From NCBI GenBank assembly GCA_021613535.1, contig CP075493.1, positions 2,046,001 through 2,110,000 on the forward strand: DNA of 64,000 bases, written 5' to 3'. Position numbers and translations under genes: made by a program. Source of the stretch: Adineta vaga. Taxonomy: Eukaryota > Rotifera. Under the pieces are notes generated by a model. The model saw only the letters and a program-made list of their open reading frames with translations. It did not search any database and was not told where the DNA came from. Of this stretch, positions 1 through 10,954 are shown one piece after another. Positions within the stretch are counted from its first letter, which is position 1. Each line of letters begins with the position of its first letter.

Positions 1-264
1 ATCTGTACTTATTGTATGTGATATAATTCAATAAACAAACGAATAGGAATATCATGACATGGAAATAAAAAATGATAATTCTTTCTTTTCTATAATAGAT
101 AAATAACTACTGCCATCTGTTTTCTTATCTATATGATTGGAGTTATTTTAGAAATATATTTGAGACTGTGAGAATGAATGAATGAATAACATATATCTCT
201 GTCTGTTATAGATGACCGGTTATATATAGTCTTCAAATCTGTTTTAAATTATAATTCTACTATT

Positions 265-1982
265 ATGTTGCTTAAATTGACTATTCTTACAATATTTTTC
301 TATCAAATCTTCTCTGTTACATCATCTTCATCAGTGTTACCATGTTCTTTCATTTGCCTCAATCAAACAAATGCTTCACCAAAACCACCAGTTTTTTATA
401 TCAATAATACAATTGAAGATGTCTTGATTTCCTTTGCAATTAATTGTAATACAACAGACAATTTAACATATGCCAATATTTCTGTGTCCATTGACAATGC
501 ACATTCGATTGAAATCAAAAATTCTCTACCATTAAATCTTTTTTCATTCAATTCTGAATCACAAAATTTAACATTTAATTTAACTATTCATGGAAATCTT
601 CTTGGTTATAGTCGTTTATCTTTATATGCAGAATATCTCAATCAAACGAAATATGTTTTAAATTATACAAATAATCTTAACATTGATTTTGCTGTGAAAA
701 GAAAGAGTACAATATTGGATACCATATTTACTGTTATTGTTATCATATTAGTTTGTATTGGAACATTTTTAATTGGTTGTCGATTAGTTAAACAAAATCT
801 TTATGCCAATATACGACGACCTGTGCCAATCCTTATTGGTCTATCGAGTCAATTCATATGTTTACCATTAGTAAGTAAAATGAAGGTGAATTTTAGAAGA
901 GAAATGTTTCTTATTTTCAGATAGCCTTTGGTTTGGCCAAACTTGCGAAACTTGATTCATCGACAGCTATTGGTTTAATATCAACAGGTTCGGCACCAGG
1001 TGGTGGAGCATCGAATATGTATACAGCAATGTATGGAGGCGATGTTGATCTTTCTGCTTCAATGACATTTAGTAGTACAATACTGGCATTTGGTTAGTTT
1101 GAGCATTCGTTTGAATTTAGTTTAATTTTTGATATTTCTTCTCAGGTACATTTCCATTATGGATTCTTCTATTAGGTCGAGAATTTATCGATACACATAA
1201 TGTACATTTTCCGTATGTATTTAATCGTATGATTAAGAAGAATTTTATGAGTATGTTTTTAGATGGGAAAATATGTTTGCCACATTGATTTGTTTGATTG
1301 TACCGGCCGGTAAGAGACTTTATAAAAGTGAACTGTGTCAAATATTTTTTGTAATTTAAAGGTTTTGGTTTATTACTTCGATGGCAAAAACCGAGAATTG
1401 CCGATCGACTAACACGATATCTTCGATTTCTTACTTTATTTTTTATCGTATATATATTAACATTTGGTATTTATACGAATCTTTATGTATTTAAATTGAT
1501 TAATTTTCGGACTGTAATCGTCAGTGCGATTTTACCATATACTGGTTTTCTTATTGGATTTCTTATGTCAATCATAACACGACAGAGTAAAGAACGGCTT
1601 ATTGCAATATTTATTGAAAGTGGTATGAAAATCTTTCTCATCTTCAACGAATTAAATCTTCATATTCTTCGGCTTTTTTCTTAAGGTTTACAAAATACTG
1701 GTGTTGCGATATTCTTTCTTCGTTTATCTCTTCCTCAACCTGATAGTGATCTTGCTATTGTCGTACCAATTTTCGTACGTTTCATTATTTCTTCTTTCCG
1801 TATATCTAATCGAAGCTTTCTTTCAGGTTGCTATTGCAATTCCAATTCCACTTTTGATTATCTATACATTCCTAAGTATCTATCGACGTTATCACAAACA
1901 AGATAATCTAGTGACAAGCATTAACGATGGCCATGATCGTGCTGATTATGAACAATTGCCAACGAGTGATAATGAACAATAA
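265..1982 (+). CDS. SLC10 (bile acid:sodium symporter)-type transporter, copy A
   Basis: Multi-exon gene starting at ATG 265. Exon 1 (265-870) encodes a hydrophobic signal-like N-terminus and about 130 residues of ectodomain rich in N-x-S/T sites. The membrane core then begins, with exon 2 at 921-1092 and further exons separated by short introns. The core carries SLC10 signatures: a Gly-rich GSAPGGGASN stretch followed by YGGDVDLSASMTFSST, and a late ESG-QNTGVAIFFLRL segment, equivalent to the sodium and substrate crossover regions of NTCP/ASBT. The family moves organic anions such as bile acids or steroid sulfates with sodium across the plasma membrane; the substrate here is unknown. The long glycosylated N-terminus resembles SLC10A3/A5 more than NTCP. 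A polyadenylation-type AATAAA overlaps the stop. A tandem paralogue follows 96 bp downstream. Confidence 0.85.
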
Positions 1983-2078
1983 ATAAAAACTTTCGTTCTT
2001 CTTACTTTTTTTTGTTAATTATTAAAAATAGTTATTTATTCTTATCTTCTCTCTTTTCCAGATGGTTTAATTATATAA

Positions 2079-3824
2079 ATGAAGAAATTTATTCTCATTT
2101 TTTCTTTGATTTTCTTCATCCAATTTTCTTCTTATCAATCATGTGACATTCGTTTCGATGATGTCGATGAACATGATGTTATTCGTCGTGTTCATGAACG
2201 TGATATATTTAATGTAACAGGTCAACTACAGTTTTGTCCATCAACATTGATCGTACGAAATGTATCAATATCGAATCCATTATTGAAACGTTTAAGTATT
2301 CTTAATGTTAGTTATCTTATCGAATCAAATCGAATTAATATAACAGCACTTTCTCGTTTAATTGGTTTTGCTCCCATAACAGTTCATCTCTATCTACAAA
2401 ATACGAATGAATTCAGGTAAAAAGAGACAAAAATTATTTTTTGAAAAAGATACATTGAAATCTTATATTAGTAGATCTGGTCAATCTTTACCAAAGAATA
2501 TAACGAATGAACAACTTGCGTGTGTACGTTCATCATCATCAAATCAAATGGAAATTCTTCAAAATTGTCCAAGACTTCAATATAAAGATGGATTTTATGT
2601 TGTCAATCATACAATTAATATTGCAATAAAACGACATCAAACAGTTATTGATGCTTTATTTACTAGTGTAGTCATCGTTCTTGTTACAGTTGGTACATTA
2701 TGTATTGGATGTGGATTAGAATTAGAACAATTAACAAGTAATTTCAAACGACCAATTCCATTATTGATTGGACTGTTTTGTCAAATTGTCTACTTACCAT
2801 TGTTATCAACTGCAATAACAAAAATTTTTCGATTAGATGAATCAACAAGTTTAGGTTTATTGTCAACAGCAAGTACACCAGGTAAGAAAAAGAGTCTATG
2901 TAAAAAAAATAATCATTTGAATTTTAGGTGGTGGTTCATCGACTATCTATACAGCATTACTTGCTGGTGATGTTGATCTGTCTGTTTCATTGACATTTCT
3001 ATCGACAACTTTAGCATTTGGTACATTTCCTTTCTGGATATGGTGTCTTGGAAAAAATTATGTCGATATTTCGAAAGCAAAATTTCCATGGTGGAGCATG
3101 TTTCTTTCTTTATTTACATTATTGATACCTGTCATGACTGGATTTTTACTTCGTCGATATCGGCCAGTTTTAGCTCACCGAATCGGTCGTTTTCTCAATC
3201 CAATTGCTGTTGGTAAGATAAAATCCTTTCATCTATCGAACAATCATCTATTCTTTCTTCTTCAGGTTATCTCGTTTTTATTCTAACATTTGGAGGTAGA
3301 ATTTTTCTTTCTTAAAATTCATCTTTCATTCATTTCGTTTTCTAGTTTACATCAATATGTATATATTTTATACTATCGATTTCAAAGCAATTGTTGCGTG
3401 TTGTTTTCTACCATGGTTTGGATTTCTTGGCGGAGCAATTGCATCTTTGATTGGAGTTCGTGATAAGAAAAAAACGATTGCAATTTGTATTGAAACAGGT
3501 ATTCAAAATACAGCTGTTGCAATATTTTTTCTTCGATTAACCTTTCCTCAACCTGAATCTGATCTGGCTTTAGCCAATCCAATTCTTGTTTCAATGGCAA
3601 CACCGATTCCATTTTTGGTCTTAGTTTTAACACGATCATTAATGAAACGATTTAGTTTTTGTCGAAAATTTTTACCAAAATCAACGAAAAAGAAAATCAT
3701 GGAAAATGGTGACAAAGAAGAAAAACCTGAAAAAGCATTGATCAAAGAATTGCTAGAAGAAAATAAAGCTGAAGAGAAGCAAGAACAACTTGAGATTGGT
3801 CAGATAGAAAAAACTTCTTTATAA
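2079..3824 (+). CDS. SLC10-type transporter, copy B (tandem paralogue)
   Basis: Second SLC10-type gene, head-to-tail with copy A. It starts with a signal peptide (MKKFILIFSLIFFIQF) and has a similar N-glycosylated ectodomain. Exon 1 (2079-2416) joins an exon beginning near 2472 in frame. The membrane core has STPGGGSSTIYTALLAGDVDLS and ETGIQNTAVAIFFLRL, equivalent to copy A. Unlike copy A it ends in a long charged cytoplasmic tail rich in Lys and Glu. The expected role is sodium-coupled organic anion transport at the plasma membrane; the substrate cannot be read from the sequence. The pair clearly arose by local duplication, but the ectodomains have diverged strongly. The gene converges with the DRC4 gene, whose stop lies about 260 bp downstream. 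Confidence 0.85.
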
Positions 3825-4087
3825 ATGTCTTTTCTTTTTCTCACTATTGCAATCTATATATATATATATATGTATGTTTATGTCTTCAATCGATGTTGTT
3901 TCGTTTATTATGATTATAATTTTTTGTTGAACTTTAACCATAATAATGTGCTCAAGTTCTATAGATTATTATTCGAAATAAAAAATAAAAAAACAAAGTT
4001 TTACGTAAGCTGAATGATTGATGGAAATGAAGACAGAAGAAAAATAGACTTTACATAAGACATCGAAAAGCAAAATGTTCGACATGT

Positions 4088-6102
4088 TTATGGTGGACTG
4101 GTGACAAGACCGGCAACACCACGGCCTAATTGTTGACCAGCTACAGCACTTTCTAATGGTTTAAAGCCAATTTCTTCGACAGGTATACCAAATTGACGTA
4201 ATTTCGCTTCATAAGTTCGAAGAATATCATTATGAGCTTTACAAACACGTGCTAATTCATATTGTAAATCGCGAATCTACAACAACAAAAAAGTACAAAG
4301 ATAAACTTCATTGTACTATTGACAAATTTCTTACCGATGTGTTCTTAGCATCGAGTACTTCCTATAAAAAAACAAAGCATTTGAATATGTAGATGAAAAA
4401 AAAGAACTGACTTCAAGTTTTCTTGTAACAACTGAAAGTGATGCTGGATCAAGATTCGATGCGGAAAGAACTTCATTCAATTGTGCTTCCTTCTTTTCCA
4501 AACTATCCGCCAATGTACTTAATTTCTTTTCTAATAATAAATTCTTCAAGCTACTCTTCTGTTGAACTTCATTAATAGCTTTAACAAATTTAGTATAAAG
4601 ATCATCACGTTCTTTTTGAATCTGAAAATAAAGATTATTTACATCGAAAAAGATTCAAATTTCAACTTACAATTTCGAATCGTTGTAATAATACTTCATA
4701 TTCCCATTGAGAATTTTTCAATTCACCTTCAGTATTTTTCAATAATTTTTTCGTACTCTACAATAAAACTTAAATTAGTAAAAAGTTAATGAAAAAGATC
4801 CAATACTTCTTGTAAATTCTTCATTTTTTCATAATTATCAGCTTTATGTCTTAAAATTTCCATTTCTTTACGAGCTGCTTCAAGTGGTTCACGCATTTTA
4901 CGATTTTCACTTTCTAATTCTGCCATACGTTTTTGTAATCGATCTTCTTCCTTCTTCTTATTTTCGATTTCATTCTAAAAAGATCAAAATTTCGAATTAA
5001 ATTTCAACAGTTTTCTTTTTCTCAGCAAAGTTTTACTTTCAACGTATTGATAAGATTAAGATTGTTCAATGTAATATCATTATAATAATTTTTAATATCA
5101 CTGAAAGCTTTTTCGTGATTACGTAAGAGATCATTGATTTGTTGATTTTTTCGTTCTTCAATCTCATGTATTTCAGTTTTACGACGTAATTCCATTTCTT
5201 CACGAAGATCGCGTAATTTTTTCTCATATTTTTCTTCAATTTCACGAGCTTGTCGAAGAAAATCATCACGTAATTTCGATATGTAGGTTTCATTAGTCTA
5301 CAAACAATGATTTTTTTTCTTGACCAAAAAGAAGATTCAAGAAAAGAAACAAACCTTTTTCAAATTTCGAACAACTTCTTGTTGAGCAAGTTCTTGATCT
5401 TTCATTTGAACTTTAAGTTCACGTTTTTCTTTCCAAGTAGTATTTTCAGTTTCATTATGTGCTTCTTGAGCCACTTTTAATTCCGCTAGAGTTTCAGCTT
5501 TCAATTCGGCTACGTTATTTTGTTGTTCGTATAATAAATGTTTTACTTTTTGTTTGTACACCTAGAAAATGAAAATTTGTTTTTATTGCAAAACTTAGTG
5601 AGATCGAACAAAAAAATTTATCATACTTTGATTTCTGCTTGATGTTGTTCTTCTGCATCTTCTAATTCACGATCTTTATTTCTTAATTCTGCTTTTTTCT
5701 CTTCAAGTTGTCGTTTAGTGATTTCCCAAAATGTACTAACACGATCACGTTCCAATTGAAAATAATTTCGTTCTTCACGTTCACGATCAAGTTCTTCACG
5801 GATACGAACTAAATGATCTTCTAATTCTTCTTTTGTCATCTATAGATACACAAGAATTTCTTGTTGAAGAAGAAATAACTCAATAATTAATTGATATACC
5901 TCAGCGGCGGGACGGCCATCCAGGATGACTGGTCCTTTCGATCCTTTCTTTCCCTTTTTCTTCTTGCCACCTTTCTTTTTTGGAGCCTAAAATAAAAATA
6001 TTTTTATAAATATTCTATAATGTACAATACAAAGAATCTTAGATGATAAACTTCAATCCTTTTTTTTTCAATGTGTAATTGTAGTTAAAGCAAACTTACC
6101 AT
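4088..6102 (-). CDS. GAS8: Dynein regulatory complex subunit 4 (GAS8/DRC4)
   Basis: Minus-strand multi-exon gene for a long coiled-coil protein that aligns end to end with animal GAS8. The N-terminus is [13 protein letters not shown], followed by [11 protein letters not shown]. The block [19 protein letters not shown] then [20 protein letters not shown] is nearly identical to vertebrate GAS8. Later come [13 protein letters not shown] and the tail [13 protein letters not shown] before the TAA at 4088-4090. DRC4 is a subunit of the nexin-dynein regulatory complex of motile axonemes and is needed for ciliary beating, fitting a ciliated rotifer. Introns are short (about 45-115 nt). The start ATG (6100-6102) stands alone as a coding exon: the donor follows at once (intron 5987-6099) and the next exon (5900-5986) begins GCT CCA. 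Confidence 0.95.
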
Positions 6103-6679
6103 AACAGTGATCTACAAAAGAATCAAATGTATATGTGTATGTTTACGGAATAAGAAAAATATAGTTCATCGACATTCTTCGTCTTCTAGCAACATCCTCT
6201 TCCATTACAATTTTATTCTTAGAGGGCATTACATACCATTAAATGTGATTGGTTGAAATGAAATTCCTGTAATTGTGATTCTGATTGTGAGAACGAGTTT
6301 AAGTTTATGACAAGCACATTAGTTATTATTAAAATACTTTCTTATTTCACGTGTGATATATTATGAGTTTGATAGAAACACATACGTGTTTTTTTACAGT
6401 GACGAGAACGTGTGATCCTCTCACGAAGCAATAGTGCAACTAACAGTAATCAAACTTTCAAATAATTATTCATGGTAGTATCTAAAATATAAGCTCATAT
6501 TACTGTGAGCAAAATCTAAATCACGATGACTAAAAGTATTCTCTATGATATAGTCCCTCAAATGTCTAGGGATCTGAGTGTTATTATTATATAGCTTTTA
6601 GACAAATCTGGATTATAGGAAAAAAAGAGTATCTATTCTGATAGTGAGTGATTGTTCATACAATTTTATCACTTCCGAG

Positions 6680-6740
6680 ATGTGAAGGTGTGGGTGTGGG
6701 TGAGAGAAGAAGGATATATCCACAACCACACCCTTCTTCA
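6680..6740. repeat. TGTGGG-bearing hairpin repeat, copy 1
   Basis: About 55-60 bp with G-rich left side (AAGGTGTGGGTGTGGGTGAG) and complementary right side (ACAACCACACCCTTC) around GAGAAGAAGGATATATCC. A second copy in opposite orientation lies at 10955-11012, and a partial right-side copy at about 6985-7008. TGTGGG is the hexamer reported for bdelloid telomeric repeats, so this may be interstitial telomere-like sequence or a small mobile hairpin. Confidence 0.6.
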
Positions 6741-6756
6741 TGTTTACTATCGACGT

Positions 6757-7150
6757 AGGTAAAGTTAGCACCATATTCGAGTATTTTCTGTCAGGATTCG
6801 CCTGTAAACTTGTGCTGGTCTTCGAAAAGGTTGTGTTGGATGCAGAATTTAATTCTCTATCGAACGATGCCAATTTTATTAGGGTTCATCGTCCAAAAAC
6901 TGATGTTTTCAACCATTTTTTGGACTTCAAACTTTTGTATTTCTTGCCTGGATTCGCTTGAGAACTTGTGCTGTGGAAAAAATCGTCACACCCACACTCA
7001 GACCCTCGCCTCCGGTAATACCCCCTAAGATCTACATCATTTGATAGAGAATTAAATTCTGAATCCAACACAACCTTTTCGAAGACCAACACAAGTTTAC
7101 AGGCGAATCTTGACAAAAAATACTCGAATATGGTGCTAACTTTTCTTACC
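6757..7150. repeat. Large imperfect inverted repeat (arms about 113 bp)
   Basis: Left arm 6757-6869 and right arm 7036-7150 are reverse complements with only a handful of differences; shared landmarks are GTTAGCACCATATTCGAGTA, CGCCTGTAAACTTGTG and CTTCGAAAAGGTTGTGTTGG. The 166-bp spacer contains a degenerate direct copy of one arm segment (about 6950-6976) and a partial TGTGGG hairpin (about 6985-7008). No TIR/TSD pattern was recognised at the outer ends, so it is called a repeat and not a defined transposon. Confidence 0.8.
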
Positions 7151-7615
7151 GCACAAACTCAGTCGCTAAACAAACGTCTACGATATTTCAAATAATAGCA
7201 TTCATACAGCAGATGCAAATATTTCTTTCTTTCTTATTCTGTCGTATAACTTGTGTTGGGCAGAAATATATATTTCGATAAAATGTAGAATAATATCAGA
7301 TATTTTTCAAGTAAAATTATCAATGAGTGACGAAATAAAAAGTTCTCTTCTTATCTAATGAGATACGTTTTTCGATAATTAACTATGATTTTCTGAACTG
7401 AAAGAACAATCTAGCTTTGATTTGTTAATTTAGTGAATATGAAGAATCTTTCTACTCTTATTTATTAACATGAGATATTTTACATGTGTGAAAATCATCT
7501 ATTTATTTAAAATTATAGAAGACGTCGGGTCAGACCTGCATCAGATTTGTTAATCAATTCGAGAATCTCAAACTATTCAAAGGTTTTTGCCAAACATGAA
7601 TTTATTTATTAAGAA

Positions 7616-7822
7616 TTTATAAACAAATAAACTAGACTTTTAAATCGATTAAATATTTATAAATCATGAACATTTTTATAAATAAATGGGATTTATAAAT
7701 CTTCGACGTGTTTATAAATGAAAATTACATTTATAAATAGGGTCTATTTATAAACACCGAAAATGTCTATAACTAATTAAAATTTTTGCTTCAAAAATTT
7801 AGTATTTATATCGATTTATAAA
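7616..7822. repeat. Phased array of TTTATAAA palindromes
   Basis: Eight exact TTTATAAA octamers start at 7616, 7656, 7675, 7692, 7711, 7730, 7747 and 7815. The middle six are spaced 19, 17, 19, 19 and 17 bp apart although the sequence between them is not conserved. This is not a simple microsatellite; it could be a decayed minisatellite or a cluster of binding sites for an AT-specific protein. Confidence 0.75.
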
Positions 7823-8091
7823 TCACCTACTTTCGAACTCAACAGTGCTATGCATTCATATAATGAATAATTCTTTTGCCGGAACACAAATGAATCATTC
7901 ATCATATATATATTCTTTATTGTTACACAGCCTGTTGAGTGGCTATTCTTTCTTACTCAACACAGAAAAATTCTTCTTGTTGTTTTTGACACCAGTAAAC
8001 ATAACCGTGTAGGCCAGTTAGTGTTTCCCTGTACGCGCGCGATTTATTTATTTGATAGTTTTCTCTTTATTACAGAAAAATAAAATATGTA

Positions 8092-9978
8092 TTATAATTT
8101 CTTTTTCACTTCATCCAGTTTATTTTTATACCACAGCAGATGAGGATGATTATCTGGTAATCCTTTTTGTGCAATTTTTACAGCACGTTGACAAAACGAA
8201 AGTGCTTTTTCATTCTCGCCTAAGCTTTTGTACACATTACCTATGTGTCCAAAAGACATAGCTAAATCAGGATGATTTGGAGGAAGTGATTGTTGTCGAA
8301 TTGTAAGAGCTTTTTCATGAGATGAAAGTGCTTTTGGATAGTCACCCATGTTATCATACACATTACCGATGTTGTTGTACGATCCAGCCAGATCAGGATG
8401 ATTTGGAGGAAGTGATTGTTGCCAAATTGCAAGGGCTTTTTCATGAGATGAAAGTGCTTTTGGATAGTCACCCATATTTTTATACACTAAACCGATGTTG
8501 TTGTAAGATGAAGCCAAACTAGGATCTTGAGGAGAAAGAGTTTTCTCATAGATAGCAAGTGATTTTTGATAGAATTTGGTTGCCTCTACATATTCTCCTC
8601 GATTGTATTTGATCGAACTAAGTTGACCATAAATTGGTGCCTTGTCACTCTCCTTCGTTGCTTGATCAAGTAGCATTTCATAAATCTCTTCAGCCTTATC
8701 ATTTTGACCCAGTTTAGTTAGTACTAAACCCAATCTGTACCACCCTCTCAAGTTTCGAAAACTTTCTTCTCGTATGCGCTCAGTCAGTGCATGTAAATCT
8801 TTGTCACTATCACTGGTCAGTGTCAAACTCACTTCGAAGAGTTTGTTATTTCCACCCATTTGTTTGATATCTTGAATACGAAACACACTGTGCATTGAAA
8901 ATAGCACTTCATCCTCATCCTCAATGGCACTAAGATCACGAATTGATGCAAATGCTGTTGTTGATTGTTTTGGATCTATTGTTATCACAAACAGAATTGC
9001 CACCAAATCTGGATTACTGACATTCTCTTTGGCAAACAAAAGTGAAACATCTTTATCCTTGCTGGTGGATAAGAAGTTGTTAAATGATAGTAATCCACCT
9101 TTTGTTTGCTTTAGTTGATGGAAATCTGCCTTTGATAATCCTTGTCCACGATAAACTGTGAAAACATGATCAATATGTTGTTCTTGATGCACGGATTCGA
9201 TATGTCGATGTAGATCATTAATAAAGAAACCCATCCGTGTCATAATGTCACCATCCATCATTCGAATTCCACGATTGAGCATGCGATAAAAGAAACACTC
9301 ATAAGTATACCACCAGATAGGTGTTCTACTATGATATTGCCGCTCTAACTGTTTAATTTTTTTCAACTCTTCTTTGTTATCATTAAAACCATCACGACAA
9401 TAATTGGCGTAATCTCGAATATGTGTGTCGTCGAATTTGATGGTCATTATGATCTCCTTGAGGATCTGAGTGTACATGAAAGAAGGATCTAGTTGATCCA
9501 ACTTTTTGCCAGATGACACGAAACTCATTGATACAGAATTTTGTTCACATTGTGCTGCTGCTTGTTTGAGAGATTCACATATAGGTTTGATCTCTGTGAA
9601 GACTCCCTTGATCTTTGGCCATTCTTTTGCCCATTCTTCATGTCGTTGTTTGTTGCCACAGAAGATGAAAATGGAGTCCACTTCAGACAAATCATGTACC
9701 TGAGGTACTATAAGCTGTCCAAGTGAACCTGAAATAATCATACATCCTTTACGATCTTTGATGGTTTCAATGAATTGAATGCATCTATCACTATCTGTAT
9801 AAATATTCAGATCGTTGACGATATGTCGAAGTTGTGTCATGGTATTTTGACAATCCTCGTTATTGTCATCGATGTTGTTATCTAACCATATAAGTAGCAC
9901 ATTTTGGATCTTCTGAATATCAAGACGATGACGTCTATGTATGTCTTTTGAAACTGATGTTGATTTGCTACTTGTCAT
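8092..9978 (-). CDS. NAD:arginine ADP-ribosyltransferase-type protein with C-terminal TPR repeats
   Basis: Single-exon 628-residue protein. Residues 1-215 form an N-terminal region of unknown fold. Residues 220-400 match eukaryotic R-S-E mono-ADP-ribosyltransferases: VYRGQ (R277), FLSTS (S304-T305-S306) and EDEDEVLF (E355 and E357 as the ExE pair), followed by SMHSVFRI. Residues about 405-625 are kinesin-light-chain-like TPRs, with NHPDLA..YNNIGNVY units; two adjacent 42-residue units are nearly identical in DNA. The expected activity is transfer of ADP-ribose from NAD to a protein side chain, with TPRs choosing the partner; the substrate is unknown. No signal peptide is seen, so it is probably intracellular. 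Such ART-TPR genes are a large family in bdelloids, and a broken paralogue lies at 39.1-40.3 kb. Confidence 0.85.
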   Translation of the reverse strand: MTSSKSTSVSKDIHRRHRLDIQKIQNVLLIWLDNNIDDNNEDCQNTMTQLRHIVNDLNIYTDSDRCIQFIETIKDRKGCMIISGSLGQLIVPQVHDLSEVDSIFIFCGNKQRHEEWAKEWPKIKGVFTEIKPICESLKQAAAQCEQNSVSMSFVSSGKKLDQLDPSFMYTQILKEIIMTIKFDDTHIRDYANYCRDGFNDNKEELKKIKQLERQYHSRTPIWWYTYECFFYRMLNRGIRMMDGDIMTRMGFFINDLHRHIESVHQEQHIDHVFTVYRGQGLSKADFHQLKQTKGGLLSFNNFLSTSKDKDVSLLFAKENVSNPDLVAILFVITIDPKQSTTAFASIRDLSAIEDEDEVLFSMHSVFRIQDIKQMGGNNKLFEVSLTLTSDSDKDLHALTERIREESFRNLRGWYRLGLVLTKLGQNDKAEEIYEMLLDQATKESDKAPIYGQLSSIKYNRGEYVEATKFYQKSLAIYEKTLSPQDPSLASSYNNIGLVYKNMGDYPKALSSHEKALAIWQQSLPPNHPDLAGSYNNIGNVYDNMGDYPKALSSHEKALTIRQQSLPPNHPDLAMSFGHIGNVYKSLGENEKALSFCQRAVKIAQKGLPDNHPHLLWYKNKLDEVKKKL

Positions 9979-10686
9979 TAACTTTGTTTCTAATGCGAAT
10001 TTTGTAGTGTAAAATTAGTTGAAGAAGTTATTATAATGAGAGAGTAGTGAAAAGATGCTACTTTTGTAAGTCTTTCTTCTTTTCATATAACTTTTTATTG
10101 TTATCAATTACACGACACTTGAATAAATCGACGAAAACAAATATGATAAAAGTGAAAACAAAAGTAACGAAGACAAGTTTCTTATCATTTTGTTCTTAGT
10201 CTTTACTGATACACGACGACTTGAAAGTTGGAAAAAAATCTTTTTTGTTTATATCAACAGATACATTATAAATCGATGATAATATATACAATTCAAGTAA
10301 TATTATTTCATCTTTACGTAATAAACATAAATATGCGAACAAATAGTAGAACAATGAACATTCTCATTCATTTTTTGATGTATAAATCAATCCATAAAAT
10401 AAGATTTCTTTTACATTATCCTGAACATGGATGAACTATCTAGAACTTTGATGATTTACTTTGTTTCCTAGGAAAATTAATCAAATTTATAATGAAATAA
10501 TAAATATTTCTCTTTATATGCAAAAGAAAGACATGAAATGTTTTTTTCTAAAGTAAAGATACAAAACTTGTTGTTATCATCTAAAATTCCACGTGGAAAG
10601 TTTTGTATATCTAAAAAAACGAATAACTGGAAAAATAAAAATAAATGTTCTGTTTGTCATACAAATTTTGTTTTCAAGATTTCATT

Positions 10687-10776
10687 TACAGCAAAACTTC
10701 TCTATAGTGGACACTCTCGGGACCATTCAAAAGTGTACACTGTAGAGAGTTGTCCACTATGAGAGGTTCTACTGTA
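10687..10776. mobile_element. Miniature TIR element (MITE), Tc1/mariner- or pogo-like
   Basis: A 90-bp near-palindrome including TA at both ends. The left end reads TACAGCAAAACTTCTCTATA and the inverted right end TACAGTAGAACCTCTCATAG, both continuing into GTGGACA. Flanking TA dinucleotides fit the TA target duplication of the Tc1/mariner/pogo superfamily. It is far too short to encode a transposase, so it would be non-autonomous. Confidence 0.65.
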
Positions 10777-10954
10777 TAATCAAAATTATTTGTCAGTATT
10801 TGAATAAGGTTAGTTCATTCAGAGGGAAAAGAATAAAATTGAACTCAAACTATTTTTCAAAGAAATTGATTGCACTTACAATAACTAACCATAAGTATTA
10901 GTATTTTCCTCGTTGCTGAAAGAAAGGATTATACAGCGTTGAAATCATCTGCTT

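Larger units (their letters stand above)
6103..8091. other. Intergenic region rich in repeats, no gene seen
   Basis: Lies between the divergent side of DRC4 and the 3' end of the ART-TPR gene. It holds a TGTGGG hairpin repeat (6680-6740), a large inverted repeat (6757-7150) and a phased TTTATAAA array (7616-7822), each listed separately. Reading frames of 70-90 codons inside the inverted repeat mirror each other and are explained by the repeat itself. Confidence 0.6.

Noticed and set aside
3382-3745. Antisense frames opposite the second SLC10-type gene
   Set aside because: Shadows of a well-supported plus-strand coding exon.
6740-7116. Mirrored open frames sharing FACKLVLVFEKVVLD on both strands
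   Set aside because: They arise because the two arms of the inverted repeat translate alike; no start context or homologue supports a protein.
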